The notes: generated from the letters alone by a model not told the origin. Shown: positions 34,864 through 44,014, counted from the stretch's first letter. The stretch: DNA of 64,000 nt from JAJEEA01 sp965116765 (GCA_965116765.1 OZ220718.1:2294001-2358000), one strand, 5' to 3'. Program-made: numbers and translations.

Positions 34864-35982
34864 ATGAGCCGGGTGCGCGTGCTCGTCGGCACCCGCAAGG
34901 GCGCGTTCGTCATCACGTCGGACGGCACCCGCACCGACTGGAACATCCGCGGACCCGAGTTCGGCGGGTGGGAGGTCCTGCACGCCAAGGGCTCCCCCGC
35001 CGACCCCGACCGCCTCTACCTGGCGCAGTGGACCGACTGGTTCGGACAGGTGATTCAGCGCTCGGACGACGGCGGAGAGACGTGGCAGGCGGTGGGCAAG
35101 CACTTCGCCTACGAGGGCGCGGTCGGCACCCATCTCTGGTACGACGGCACGCCGCATCCCTGGGAGTTCAAGCGCGTCTGGCACCTCGAGCCCTCGGCCG
35201 CGGACCCCGACACCGTCTACGCCGGGGTCGAGGACGCGGCGCTGTTCCGCTCGACCGACGGCGGCGCGAGCTGGCAGGAGCTGGCCGGCCTGCGCGGGCA
35301 CGACACCGGACCGGACTGGCAGCCGGGGGCGGGCGGGATGTGCCTGCACACGATCCTGCTCGACCCGACCGGCGGCGGGCAGATCCTGACGGCGACGTCG
35401 GCGGTCGGCGTCTTCCGCAGCGACGACCACGGACGGACGTGGACGCCGGCGAACCGCGGCCTCCGGTCGGAGGGCATGATCGCCGACCCGGAGGCGCCGG
35501 TCGGCCACTGCGTGCACCGCATCGCGCGTCACCCCGCGCGGCCCCGCGTCCTCTTCATGCAGAAGCACTGGGACGTCATGCGCAGCGACGACGCCGGCGA
35601 CTCGTGGCGCGAGATCAGCGGCGACCTCCCGTCCGACTTCGGCTTCCCCATCGAGGTCCACGCGCACGAGCCCGACACGGTGTACGTCGTCCCCATCAAG
35701 AGCGACTCCGAGCACTACCCCCCGGACGGCCGGCTGCGCGTCTACCGCAGCCGCACCGGGGGCGGCGAGTGGGAGGCGCTCGCCGACGGCCTGCCGCAGC
35801 GGCACTGCTACGTCAACGTGCTGCGCGACGCGATGGCCGTCGACGCCCTCGACCCGTGCGGCGTCTACTTCGGCACCACCGGCGGCCAGGTCTACGTCTC
35901 GCCCGACGCCGGCGACCACTGGACGCCGATAGCCCGCGACCTGCCCGCGGTGCTGTCCGTCGAGGTGCAGACGCTGCGGTAG
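34864..35982 (+). CDS. BNR/Asp-box beta-propeller protein (exo-alpha-sialidase-like)
   Basis: The 372-residue protein has five Asp-box repeats (SDDGGETW, STDGGASW, SDDHGRTW, SDDAGDSW, SPDAGDHW), hence a BNR propeller. There is no signal peptide with the start at 34864, which has GGAG upstream; the longer frame from 34813 is less likely. The sialidase catalytic residues are not evident, so glycosidase activity is unproven. A MoaD-like gene follows 103 bases later. Confidence 0.83.
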   Translation: MSRVRVLVGTRKGAFVITSDGTRTDWNIRGPEFGGWEVLHAKGSPADPDRLYLAQWTDWFGQVIQRSDDGGETWQAVGKHFAYEGAVGTHLWYDGTPHPWEFKRVWHLEPSAADPDTVYAGVEDAALFRSTDGGASWQELAGLRGHDTGPDWQPGAGGMCLHTILLDPTGGGQILTATSAVGVFRSDDHGRTWTPANRGLRSEGMIADPEAPVGHCVHRIARHPARPRVLFMQKHWDVMRSDDAGDSWREISGDLPSDFGFPIEVHAHEPDTVYVVPIKSDSEHYPPDGRLRVYRSRTGGGEWEALADGLPQRHCYVNVLRDAMAVDALDPCGVYFGTTGGQVYVSPDAGDHWTPIARDLPAVLSVEVQTLR

Positions 35983-36085
35983 CGTTCGCGCCATGGAACG
36001 GCGCGGACTCTGGAGGGTTGGTCGGGCGCCGGGCGGAGCCAGAAGGCGACGACTGGCGGGCGAGGGGAACGAAGCTACGCGATCC

Positions 36086-36388
36086 ATGGCCCTGATCCGG
36101 GTCGTCCTGCCCGCGCACCTGCGCACCCTGGCCGGCATCGCCGGCGACGTCGAGCTGTCAGTCGACGGCCCGGTCACGCAGCGCACGGTCCTGGAGGCGA
36201 TCGAGACGCGCTATCCGGTGCTCCGCGGCGCGATCCGCGATCAGGTCACCCACCGCCGGCGAGCCCTGGTGCGCTTCTACGCGTGCCGGCAGGACCTCTC
36301 GAACGACCCGCCCGACGCGCCCCTGCCGGCCGCCGTGGCCACCGGGACCGAGCCGTTCCTGATCGTCGGCGCGATGGCCGGCGGCTAG
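36086..36388 (+). CDS. MoaD/ThiS-like ubiquitin-fold protein
   Basis: The 100-residue protein shows the beta-grasp pattern (IRVVLPAHLRTLAG, VLEAIETRYPVL) and ends VGAMAGG. The exposed Gly-Gly is needed for adenylation and sulfur carriage or conjugation. I start at ATG 36086, since upstream codons look non-protein. No E1-like MoeB/ThiF or MoaE gene is near. Pairing with the BNR protein suggests a shared operon. Confidence 0.78.
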   Translation: MALIRVVLPAHLRTLAGIAGDVELSVDGPVTQRTVLEAIETRYPVLRGAIRDQVTHRRRALVRFYACRQDLSNDPPDAPLPAAVATGTEPFLIVGAMAGG

Positions 36389-36505
36389 GAGTCTGCACCG
36401 TGACACGGTTTCGCGCGCGATTCAGGCCCTGCCTGTCGTGCCTGGACGTCCACCAAACCCCTGTATTGGGGCGAGAATCTCCTGCGGCGCAGCCTCCCAA
36501 GTCCA

Positions 36506-36536
36506 GGAGTCTGCACCGTCTACGGCCGCAGACTCC
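36506..36536. terminator. Hairpin between convergent genes
   Basis: GGAGTCTGC (36506-36514) pairs perfectly with GCAGACTCC (36528-36536) around a 13-base loop. It lies between the MoaD-like gene and the convergent coiled-coil gene, where a bidirectional terminator is expected; there is no U-tract. AGGAGTCTGCACCGT is also present at 36387-36401, right at the stop of the MoaD-like gene, so one arm is duplicated 118 bases apart. Confidence 0.5.
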
Positions 36537-36594
36537 CGGCATCGAGCCGGGCGGAGACCCGACTGCTTCGTGATACTTGTCGGATGGCGCGAGG

Positions 36595-37092
36595 CTATCG
36601 GTCTGGCTGGTCGGTCGCTGGAAGGATGATGCGCTCGAGGGTGAGAAGCCTCTGGTCGACCCTGCCGAACGCGATCTCGACGTTGCGCAATCGTTCGTCG
36701 ATCCCGTCGAGACGTGTCTCGATACGGTCCATCCGGGCGGTCAGGTCCGTTCGTACGTCCTCGACCCGGGCGGTCAGGTCCGTTCGTACGTCCTCGACCC
36801 GGGCGGTCAGGTCCGTTCGTACGTCCTCGACCCGGGCGGTCAGGTCCGTTCGTACGTCCTCGACCCGGGCGGTCAGGTCCGTTCGTACGTCCTCGACCCG
36901 GACGTCCACGCCGGCGATCTGCATCGTCAGGTCGGTTCGCAGATCGTCGACCCGGACGTTCACGCCGCCGATCTGCGTCGTCAGGTCGGTTCGCAGATCG
37001 TCGATCCGGGCGTTCACGCCGGCGATCTGCGCAGACAACAGCCCCGCCAGAACAACGGCGGTCCCGACCAGCCACTTCGTATCGTTGCTCAT
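36595..37092 (-). CDS. Membrane-anchored coiled-coil protein with hendecad repeats
   Basis: The 165-residue protein has one N-terminal membrane helix (WLVGTAVVLAGLLSAQIAGV) and a long coiled coil. Five identical 11-residue units (VRTDLTARVED) are followed by related units and the tail RNVEIAFGRVDQRLLTLERI. Hendecads favour a nearly straight or right-handed coil. It lacks any catalytic motif. The repeats come from identical 33-bp DNA units, so length is probably variable between strains. GGGAAG lies before the ATG. Confidence 0.78.
   Translation of the reverse strand: MSNDTKWLVGTAVVLAGLLSAQIAGVNARIDDLRTDLTTQIGGVNVRVDDLRTDLTMQIAGVDVRVEDVRTDLTARVEDVRTDLTARVEDVRTDLTARVEDVRTDLTARVEDVRTDLTARMDRIETRLDGIDERLRNVEIAFGRVDQRLLTLERIILPATDQPDR
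36734..36898. repeat. Five perfect 33-bp tandem repeats
   Basis: The unit CGGGCGGTCAGGTCCGTTCG, followed by TACGTCCTCGACC, is repeated five times without a difference. It is in frame with the coiled-coil gene on the minus strand. Diverged units of the same family follow up to about 37030. Confidence 0.95.
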
Positions 37093-37488
37093 CCCAGTCT
37101 TCCCTTCAAAGCTATCACACGGCGGTGTCGGAACGAATCCACCCGCGAGTCGGCGGCCCGACCTCCGGACGGAGAAGCCCGGAACCCCATCCGCGCAGGG
37201 AAACACGGGTTTCCCCGGCGGACCGGGGCTCGCCGGCCCGACCGTTGGTCCCCGCTCCCGCCGGCCCGGTCCAGCCGCTTCCGGAGCCGTCGGCGACGTG
37301 GTATCGGCTCGCGGGCCCCGCGTGCCCCCGCGGTGATACAGTGATGCAATGCAAGAGCGCTGCCACGCCACCTGATCGGCTGCCGCTCGGGAGGCGAGAG
37401 AATCACCAGCCGCCCGCCCGGGGGCCGGGGGGGGCGGAACCGCACGAGACGGAATCGCGGACCGGGAACGATCCGACGGGAGGCACCG
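37093..37488. other. 396-bp gap with a 7-bp hairpin
   Basis: No gene is supported. GGGAAAC (37198-37204) and GTTTCCC (37209-37215) form a short perfect hairpin with an ACGG loop, not followed by a T-run. The divergent promoters of the coiled-coil gene and the ADOP gene should lie here but no clear boxes are seen. Confidence 0.5.
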
Positions 37489-39978
37489 ATGCTGCGAGAC
37501 CTCCGTCACGCCGTCCGGGTGCTGGGCAAGGCCAAGGGCTGGACGATCGTGGTGCTGGTCTCGCTCGCCCTGGGCATCGGCGCCAACACCGCGCTCTTCA
37601 GCGCCGTCGACGGGCTGCTCTTCAGGACGATTCCGGTCCCGGACCCCGACGGTCTCGTGCGCCTGCGCTGGACCGGCGACAACGGCGCGGTGCGCGGCGT
37701 GATGGCCTCGGGCTACACCCGGGGAGACGGCGTCCAGGGGTCGTTCTCCTACCCGGCCTTCGAAGCGCTGCGGGACGCCAACGAGACCCTCGCCGGGCTG
37801 TTCGCGGTGGCCCAGACGCCGTTGACCCTGGTGGTCGACGGTCGGGCCGAGGTCGCGACCGGCTTCGCGGCGACCGGCGAGTACTTCGGCGTACTCGGCG
37901 TGCAGCCGATCGCGGGCCGCGCCATCGGCCCCGGCGACGACCGGCCGGGGGCCGAGCCGGTGGCGATGATCAGCCATCGGTTCCGGCAGCGCCGCTTCGG
38001 CGCGGACGAGGAGGCGGTCGGCAGGGTCATCCGCGTCAACGACGTCCCCACCACCATCGTGGGCGTGCTCCCCCCCGGCTACACCGGCATCCGCCGGCCG
38101 GACGCCGTCGCCGCCGACGTGCACCTGCCCTTCGCCACCCTGCCCCTGCCGCAGGGCGAGGAGCGTCTGAGGGACGCGACGATGTGGTGGCTCCCGATCA
38201 TGGGGCGGCTGAAGCCGGGGGCGACCCCGGCCCAGGTGCAGGGCAACCTGGACGGGGTGCTCCGGGCTGCCGCGCAATCGGCGCTGGCGTCGCTCCTCGA
38301 CGGCCTGTCCGAGGAAGAACGGGCGCGTCCACGGAACCGCAACCGGAGCGCGGAGCCGCGGCTGCTCGTCGATTCCGGCCGGCAGGGCCTCTACGACGCG
38401 AGCCCCCGGTCGTCCGGCCAGGCCCTCATCCTCGGCGTCGTCGTCGCCCTCGTGCTCCTCATCGTGTGCGCCAACGTGGCCACTCTGCTGCTCTCGCGGG
38501 CCGCGTCGCGTCAACGCGAGGTGGCGATCCGGATGTCGGTCGGCGCGACGCGGGGACGGCTGATCCGGCAGCTCGTGACCGAGAGCCTGCTCCTGTCGGC
38601 GGCCGGCGGGGCGCTCGCGCTGCCCGTCGCCTGGGCGGCGCGCGGGCTGCTGCCGTTCGGCGGGACGAGCCCGTTCGACTGGCGGGTCTTCGCGTTCGCC
38701 GCGGTGCTGAGCCTGGCCGCGGGGATGGTGTTCAGTCTCTTGCCGGCCCTGCGCGCCACCCGCGCCGATCCGTCGGACGCGCTCAGGGACCAGAGCCGGA
38801 GCGTGACCCTGTCGCGCTCGCGGCTGAGCCGGGCGCTGATCGCGGCCCAGGTCGCGGTGTCGCTGGCCCTGCTGGTCGGCGCCGGGCTCTTCCTCAAGAC
38901 CCTGGCCAACCTGCGGGGCGTCGAGGTCGGGTTCAATCCCGAGCAGGTGCTGCTGTTCCAGATGGACTCGGCCCGGAGCGGCTACGACCCCGAGGCGTCG
39001 GCCGCGCTCTACGCCCGGGTCCGCGACGGCGTGCGGGCGCTGCCCGGCGTGCGCTCGGTCACCACGGCGCAGACGGCGCTGCTGGGCGGCGGGGTGTGGA
39101 TGAGCACCGTCCACGTCGAGGGCGGGACCGACGGCGGCCGCGCCACGCACCTCATGACGGTGGCCCCCGGCTTCTTCGACACGATGGAGATCCCGCTGCT
39201 GGCGGGACGCGCGTTCGAGCCCCGCGACGACCGGGACGCGCCGCGGGTCGCGGTGATCAACGCCGCCGCCGCGACGGAGCTCTTCGGGACCGGCAACGCG
39301 GTGGGCCGGCGGTTCGGTTTCGACCGGGAGGACCGCGGCGAGATCGAGGTCATCGGGGTCGCCCGGGACACCCGGTACGACGACCTCCGGGGCGCGGCGC
39401 CGCCGACGGTGTTCCGCTCCGCCGTGCAGTCTCCCCTGCGCGCCGCCACGTTCGCGGTCCGGACCGACGGTCCCCCGAGCGCCCTGACGCCGGCGGTGCG
39501 CGAGACCGTCCGGCAGATCGATCCGCGGCTCCCGATCATGAACGTCACCACCCAGACCGCGGCCATCGAGGCGCGGCTGTCCCAGGAGCGGCTCTACGCC
39601 GTCGCCTACACCGCCTTCGGGGGCCTGGCGACGCTGCTGGCCGCCATCGGGCTGTTCGGGCTGGCCTCGTACACCGTGACCCGCCGCACCAACGAGATCG
39701 GCATCCGCATGGCCCTCGGCGCGCCGTCGACGGGCATCGCCTGGATGGTGCTGCGCGAGTCGCTGGTGCTCGTCGCGGTGGGCGTCGCGGCCGGGATCGG
39801 CACGGTGCTGCTGGCCGGCCGCCTCGTGGCGAGCCTGGTCCACGGTCTGGCCCCCACCGACCCCGTCACGATAGTGCAGGCGGCCGTCGTCCTCGCCGGG
39901 ATCGCGGCGGTGGCCGGCTACCTCCCCGCCCGGCGCGCCGCGCGCGTCGACCCCCTGACCGCGCTCCAGGACGAGTGA
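37489..39978 (+). CDS. ADOP-family FtsX-like ABC permease
   Basis: The 829-residue protein has the classic layout: MLRDLRHAVRVLGKAKGW start, signal-anchor with LALGIGANTALFSAVDGLLF, a MacB-like periplasmic core, four central helices with SRAASRQREVAIRMSVGATR, a second core, and C-terminal helices. It ends YLPARRAARVDPLTALQDE. GGGAGG lies upstream of the ATG. It is a more typical member than the copy at 13296 and also lacks a partner ATPase. Confidence 0.94.
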   Translation: MLRDLRHAVRVLGKAKGWTIVVLVSLALGIGANTALFSAVDGLLFRTIPVPDPDGLVRLRWTGDNGAVRGVMASGYTRGDGVQGSFSYPAFEALRDANETLAGLFAVAQTPLTLVVDGRAEVATGFAATGEYFGVLGVQPIAGRAIGPGDDRPGAEPVAMISHRFRQRRFGADEEAVGRVIRVNDVPTTIVGVLPPGYTGIRRPDAVAADVHLPFATLPLPQGEERLRDATMWWLPIMGRLKPGATPAQVQGNLDGVLRAAAQSALASLLDGLSEEERARPRNRNRSAEPRLLVDSGRQGLYDASPRSSGQALILGVVVALVLLIVCANVATLLLSRAASRQREVAIRMSVGATRGRLIRQLVTESLLLSAAGGALALPVAWAARGLLPFGGTSPFDWRVFAFAAVLSLAAGMVFSLLPALRATRADPSDALRDQSRSVTLSRSRLSRALIAAQVAVSLALLVGAGLFLKTLANLRGVEVGFNPEQVLLFQMDSARSGYDPEASAALYARVRDGVRALPGVRSVTTAQTALLGGGVWMSTVHVEGGTDGGRATHLMTVAPGFFDTMEIPLLAGRAFEPRDDRDAPRVAVINAAAATELFGTGNAVGRRFGFDREDRGEIEVIGVARDTRYDDLRGAAPPTVFRSAVQSPLRAATFAVRTDGPPSALTPAVRETVRQIDPRLPIMNVTTQTAAIEARLSQERLYAVAYTAFGGLATLLAAIGLFGLASYTVTRRTNEIGIRMALGAPSTGIAWMVLRESLVLVAVGVAAGIGTVLLAGRLVASLVHGLAPTDPVTIVQAAVVLAGIAAVAGYLPARRAARVDPLTALQDE

Positions 39979-40033
39979 GCCCGCGGGTCGCCGTCCCCTG
40001 AACGGTATCGCGAGGGAGGGCCGTCCCGGCCCC

Positions 40034-41128
40034 TCACCAACGGAACAGGCGCCCGCCGGCCTCGGCGTAGAGACGCCGCGCGACGTCGGCGGCGACGGTC
40101 TTCTCCAGGTACGGGATCGCGATGGTGTAGCCGCCGGGGGCGCCGCCGGCGGTGTCGATGCGGACCGAGGCCATGTGGTGACGGCGGTCGAAGGGCGACT
40201 CGCCGAGCCCCACCGTCTGGATGCGGGCGAGGGGCACGATGGCCAGCCTGCGGGTCCACCAGCCCGACCGGAACAGCACCCCCCACGCGGTGACCGCCCA
40301 CGCGGCGTGCGCCACCCAGCGATGAGCGTGCAGGAAGGCCGCGAGCGCCGCCGGGGGAGCCAGCGCGAGCCCCCACGGGCCCGCGGGCAGGGTGGCGAGC
40401 AGGGTCAACGCGGCCGCCACGGCCAGCCCGCGGACGAGGACGCGCCGCCGCGCCCCCGCCGCGAGCCGCCGCCACGTCACGCCGGCGAGATCGACCTCCG
40501 GCAGGACCTGCCGCAGGAGATGCGGGACCTGCGCCGTCTCCACCATCGGGGCCAGCCACTGGCTCTCCGCCTTGCCGCCGTCCGACGAGGGGTCGAGGTC
40601 GACGTCGTCGTCGGTCGAGGCGCCCCCGCCGACCGTGCGCAGCTCGAGCGACTGGCGGCGGAACCAGCGGTGCAGCGGCGACTCGGCCGCCGTCAGCGAC
40701 TGGATGCGGCGGGTCGGAATGGTGCGGCGGACGCGGGTGAACAGGCCGTAGTCGGCGCGCAGGTCCGACCCCCGGCGGGTGAGGGTGAAGCCGTGGAGCT
40801 GCAGCAGGAACCAGGCGACCGACAGCACGCGGAGCAGCACGAACGCCGCCGCCACCAGCGTGACCGCGAGCAGGACCCCGGTCAGGACCGGGTTGGCCAT
40901 GCGAGGCCCGGTCAGCCACTCGGCCGCCGCCCCGAGCGGCAGCCGGTCCGCGGCGGAGCGCAGCACCGGCTCGACGAAGTCCCCGTCGGGACGGCCCTGC
41001 GCGAGCAGGCCCAGGGCGGCCGCGACCACCACCATGCCCTTGTTCGAAATGACGCCCAGCTTCACCAGCTCGCCGGTCGGCACCCGCAGCAGCAGACGGT
41101 CGCGGGGGTCTGCGGCGGCCGCGGCCAC
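40034..41128 (-). CDS. C-terminal part of a YdbT-like bacterial PH-domain membrane protein
   Basis: This 364-codon frame holds two membrane pairs and two bPH2 (DUF304) domains (for example GLFTRVRRTIPTRRIQSLTA and LAIVPLARIQTVGLGESPFD). It continues a single gene that starts at 41891. The join is broken by a tandem duplication with small indels at 41051-41410, which shifts the frame. Its apparent ATG at 41128 lies inside the duplicated DNA and is not a natural start. Biochemical role of YdbS/YdbT proteins is not established; in Bacillus they aid bacteriocin resistance. Confidence 0.75.
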   Translation of the reverse strand: MAAAAADPRDRLLLRVPTGELVKLGVISNKGMVVVAAALGLLAQGRPDGDFVEPVLRSAADRLPLGAAAEWLTGPRMANPVLTGVLLAVTLVAAAFVLLRVLSVAWFLLQLHGFTLTRRGSDLRADYGLFTRVRRTIPTRRIQSLTAAESPLHRWFRRQSLELRTVGGGASTDDDVDLDPSSDGGKAESQWLAPMVETAQVPHLLRQVLPEVDLAGVTWRRLAAGARRRVLVRGLAVAAALTLLATLPAGPWGLALAPPAALAAFLHAHRWVAHAAWAVTAWGVLFRSGWWTRRLAIVPLARIQTVGLGESPFDRRHHMASVRIDTAGGAPGGYTIAIPYLEKTVAADVARRLYAEAGGRLFRW

Positions 41129-41410
41129 GCCCGGCCTGCCCCCCGGCCCACCCGGCGGTCGCGGCCGCCGGCGCGGGCGCTCCCGGCGCTCCGGCGGGCC
41201 CTGCGCGAGCAGGCCGGCGGCCCGTGCCCGATGACGCCCAGCTTCACCAGCCGCCGGTCGGCACCCGCAGCAGACGGTCGCGGGGGTCAGCGGCGGCCGC
41301 GGCCACGCCCGCCTGCCCCCCGGCCCACCCGGCGGTCGCGGCCGCCGGCGCGGGCGCTCCCGGCGCTCCGGCCGGCCCTTCGGCCCCGTCGATCACCCCC
41401 GCCCCGCCGG
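41051..41410. repeat. About 180-bp tandem duplication splitting the PH-domain gene
   Basis: TGACGCCCAGCTTCACCAG starts copy 1 at 41051 and copy 2 at 41232. The copies stay alignable for about 150-180 bp through AGACGGTCGCGGGGGTC and CGGCGCGGGCGCTCCCGGCG. They differ by 1-3-base indels and substitutions. Confidence 0.88.
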
Positions 41411-41891
41411 GCCATGCCGCGGCAACGGCTGCCCCGCCCGCCCCCGTCCCATCCTCCGCCGCGCGCCGGCCCGCGAACACCCGGCCGTGCATCTCGGCCA
41501 CCGCGTCGAGCGACAGCACCCGCATCACCGCCTCGGGCCGCGTGCCGCTGGCCGTCTCGACCCGTACGAGCGCGACCTTGCAGAGGCGGTGCAGGGGGTT
41601 CTGCACGAGGTCGATGTTCTGGATGCGCTCGTAGGGAATGTGACGCTCGGTGCGGGTCAGGATGCCGTCGCGCACCACCATCTCGTCCGCCGCGAGGCGG
41701 TAGCGGTAGACCCGGTAGTGGACCACCGCCGCGACGATCACGGGGCCGATGAACAGCCCTCCCCACAGCTCGTAGCTGCCGCCGCCCGAGGCCACGAGAA
41801 GCAGCAGGGCGGGCACGATGAACCCCTTGGCGAACTGCGCGGCGGTGAAGAGCCAGGACAGCGGATGCAGCCGCCGATCGTCAGACGCCAC
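41244..41891 (-). CDS. N-terminal part of the YdbT-like PH-domain protein
   Basis: The 215-codon frame starts MASDDRRLHPLSWLFTAAQF. It has one or two membrane helices and a first bPH2 domain (DEMVVRDGILTRTERHIPYE then RIQNID), followed by an Ala/Gly-rich linker. It stops soon after PRDRLLRVPTG because of the duplication; the second copy of that sequence (PRDRLLLRVPTGELVKLGVI) leads into the C-terminal part. Its ATG overlaps the end of the upstream PH gene by 11 bases. Confidence 0.78.
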   Translation of the reverse strand: MASDDRRLHPLSWLFTAAQFAKGFIVPALLLLVASGGGSYELWGGLFIGPVIVAAVVHYRVYRYRLAADEMVVRDGILTRTERHIPYERIQNIDLVQNPLHRLCKVALVRVETASGTRPEAVMRVLSLDAVAEMHGRVFAGRRAAEDGTGAGGAAVAAAWPGGAGVIDGAEGPAGAPGAPAPAAATAGWAGGQAGVAAAAADPRDRLLRVPTGGW

Positions 41892-42588
41892 GGCCGCCTC
41901 CCGCCTCGATCAGCCGGTCGCGGAGGGCCATCGCCTCGCGATGCCCGAGGCCGCTCAGGGCGACCGACGCGTCGCGCGTGCCGGCGGTGTGGATGACCAG
42001 CGTGGCGAGATCGAAGTAGCGCTCCAACGGTCCGCGCGACACGTCGGTGTGCTGCACCCGCGAGGTCGGCACCGACGTGACCGTGCGCCAGACGACCCCG
42101 CGGCGGATGGTGACGCCGCGGGCGTCGAGGCGGTAGCGGATGTGCCGGTACCGCACCGCCGGCCACAGCCAACTCGCCGCGGCGCCCGCCGCCGACAGCA
42201 CCAGCACCGCGGCGCCGAGCCCGGCCGCGGCCAGCCCGCCCAGCGGCGTCGCGACGGCGGCGACGAGGACCGCGGCGAGCGCGGACGACGCCGCCACCGC
42301 CATGCCGATCGCACCGGCGAGCCGCGCCGCGGTTACCGACGCGGGGTCGAGCGCCTGTTCGCCTTCGCCCATGTCCGCGATGCCGCCGCCGGGAACCGGG
42401 GCCGGGTTGCCGTTCGGCACTCGGCCGACCGCAAGGCCGGGGGGCGGGGCGGCGCCTGTATCGTCAGCCGGGACTGCGCCGGCGACGACGCGGCCGGGGT
42501 CGGCGGGCGGCGAAGTCGTGGCGACGTCGGTTGGGGCGGAGTCCCCGGCGGCCGCCGTTTCAACGCCGGGCTCGGCTTCGAGAGACAT
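41881..42588 (-). CDS. YdbS-like bacterial PH-domain protein
   Basis: The 235-residue protein has a disordered Pro/Ala-rich N-terminus (about 1-85), two membrane helices and one bPH2 domain (DARGVTIRRGVVWRTVTSVP then TSRVQHTDVSRGPLERYFDL). The order of a one-domain protein followed by a three-domain one matches the ydbS-ydbT pair of Firmicutes. It is first in this small operon. Confidence 0.83.
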   Translation of the reverse strand: MSLEAEPGVETAAAGDSAPTDVATTSPPADPGRVVAGAVPADDTGAAPPPGLAVGRVPNGNPAPVPGGGIADMGEGEQALDPASVTAARLAGAIGMAVAASSALAAVLVAAVATPLGGLAAAGLGAAVLVLSAAGAAASWLWPAVRYRHIRYRLDARGVTIRRGVVWRTVTSVPTSRVQHTDVSRGPLERYFDLATLVIHTAGTRDASVALSGLGHREAMALRDRLIEAGGGRGV

Positions 42589-43044
42589 GCGATGCAGTCA
42601 AGGAACGGGACAGGGCTGGAGCGGGCATCGAACGCGGGTCTGCTCGGCGCGAGCAGCTTCACCCCGGTGGACGCGAGCATCACGTGTCATGGGCACAGCC
42701 GTCGCAGCGCGCGGTGAAACCGCCATGCCGAACCGGACTCAGGCTATCATGGCGGGACGGATGAGAAGAACGCCCGCCCCGCCGGGCGCGGGCCGGCAGG
42801 CCGGCCCGAAAACACCTCGTCCCCATCCCGGAACCGCGGAGAGATACGCCTTGAGAATCTCGCCCGGATGAACTGGTTCCAGTCGAGTCATGCCACTACG
42901 AGGCTACCAGCGTCGACGGGAACTTCATCATCGACACCCACCCGACCTGGAACGTGCGGCTGGCCCGCGGGAGTTCCGCAGAGGCGGGCGAGGCCGACGC
43001 GTGATCGGCCACTACGTCGCCCATCGCGTGCTTGGGGACGGCAG
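42589..43044. other. 456-bp region with a possible gene remnant
   Basis: An open frame at 42855-43004 (plus strand) encodes a protein-like stretch without a usable start codon (SCHYEATSVDGNFIIDTHPT then WNVRLARG). It may be the end of a decayed gene or belong to a gene once upstream of the RNA ligase. I do not recognise it. The rest is GC-rich with no signal I can support. Confidence 0.35.
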
Positions 43045-43725
43045 ATGACACAGGAAATCGAACCGCGCATGCCATCGGTCCCGAAGTACCCCAGCACGCC
43101 GTACTGGCCATGGTCGCCGACCCTCGGTCGGGGCGACGCGGTACATGCGAATCCCGAGCGCTTCGTGGGAGAAGCAGTGGTCGTGACCGAGAAGCTGGAC
43201 GGCGGCAATACGCTTCTCCACTCCCGCAAGGTCTACTCGCGGAGCGTTTCCGCGCCGTCCGACGGCAAGTGGATGGCCATGGTGAAGAAGCACCATGCCT
43301 GGAAGGCGACCGAACCGGACCTCTATCTGTACGGCGAGGACATCTACGGGGTGCACAGCATCGCCTACGAGCCCGTGGCAGAGCACGGGACCTTCCATGC
43401 CTTCGCGCTCCGGAACGGCGACGGCCGGTTCGGTTCGTTCGCCGAGGTCGAGGAGTACGCGGGTCGCCTGGAGATACCCGTAGTACCGGTTCTGTTCAGA
43501 GGTCGCTTCCGGTCGGTGGCCGACATCCGCTCGTTCGTGGACAGAGCCCACCGCGAACCGTCCGCGCTCGGTGGCGAGCGCGAGGGCGTGGTGTTGCGGC
43601 TGGCGCGGGGTTTCCCGGCGACGGAGTTCCCGGACAACGTCTGCAAGAGCGTCCGCGTCGGCCACGTGCAGACGGACGAACACTGGACCCGCAACTGGCG
43701 GCCGTGCCAAATCACACGGGGTTGA
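43045..43725 (+). CDS. RNA ligase family protein
   Basis: The 226-residue protein is a nucleotidyltransferase-fold RNA ligase (Rnl2/PF09414 type). The adenylated lysine is K50 in motif I (EKLDGGN). Motif III is LYGEDIYGVH, motif IV EGVVLR, and motif V falls in CKSVRVGH. It seals RNA nicks or ends using ATP. GGGGA lies about 7 bases before ATG 43045; an ATG eight codons later is an alternative. It is far from the Pnkp/Hen1 pair at the left edge but functionally parallel. No kinase or phosphatase partner adjoins it. Confidence 0.85.
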   Translation: MTQEIEPRMPSVPKYPSTPYWPWSPTLGRGDAVHANPERFVGEAVVVTEKLDGGNTLLHSRKVYSRSVSAPSDGKWMAMVKKHHAWKATEPDLYLYGEDIYGVHSIAYEPVAEHGTFHAFALRNGDGRFGSFAEVEEYAGRLEIPVVPVLFRGRFRSVADIRSFVDRAHREPSALGGEREGVVLRLARGFPATEFPDNVCKSVRVGHVQTDEHWTRNWRPCQITRG

Positions 43726-44014
43726 CGTGCTACTGCCCCCGCGGCAGGCGCGAGCCGCGGGGCTTCCCCGGGTCGGTGGCGCGGAATCGAGGCGGAAGGG
43801 CCGGACGCGCCCGGATCCTGCGCGCGCTGCAAGGGACCGCCCCGGGAACGAGCCCCCGCCGATTTGGTGCTCCTGGCAACGCCGCTGCCGAAAAACCGTG
43901 TTTTTCCGCAACATGCCTGCCGGTTTTCGTGGATTCATGGACGGCGCTCGTCGGAAGGACGGCGGGCCCTGCGGGGCCGGCCGTGGAGCCGAACCCGCCG
44001 GGCGCCATCGTTCC

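Noticed and set aside
36734..36898. 33-bp repeats considered as a CRISPR array
   Set aside because: Units are contiguous with no spacers and lie in frame within a coiled-coil gene.
37089..37445. 118-codon minus-strand frame before the ADOP gene
   Set aside because: Arg/Pro-rich composition, no ribosome binding site, no domain; it overlaps the start of the coiled-coil gene.
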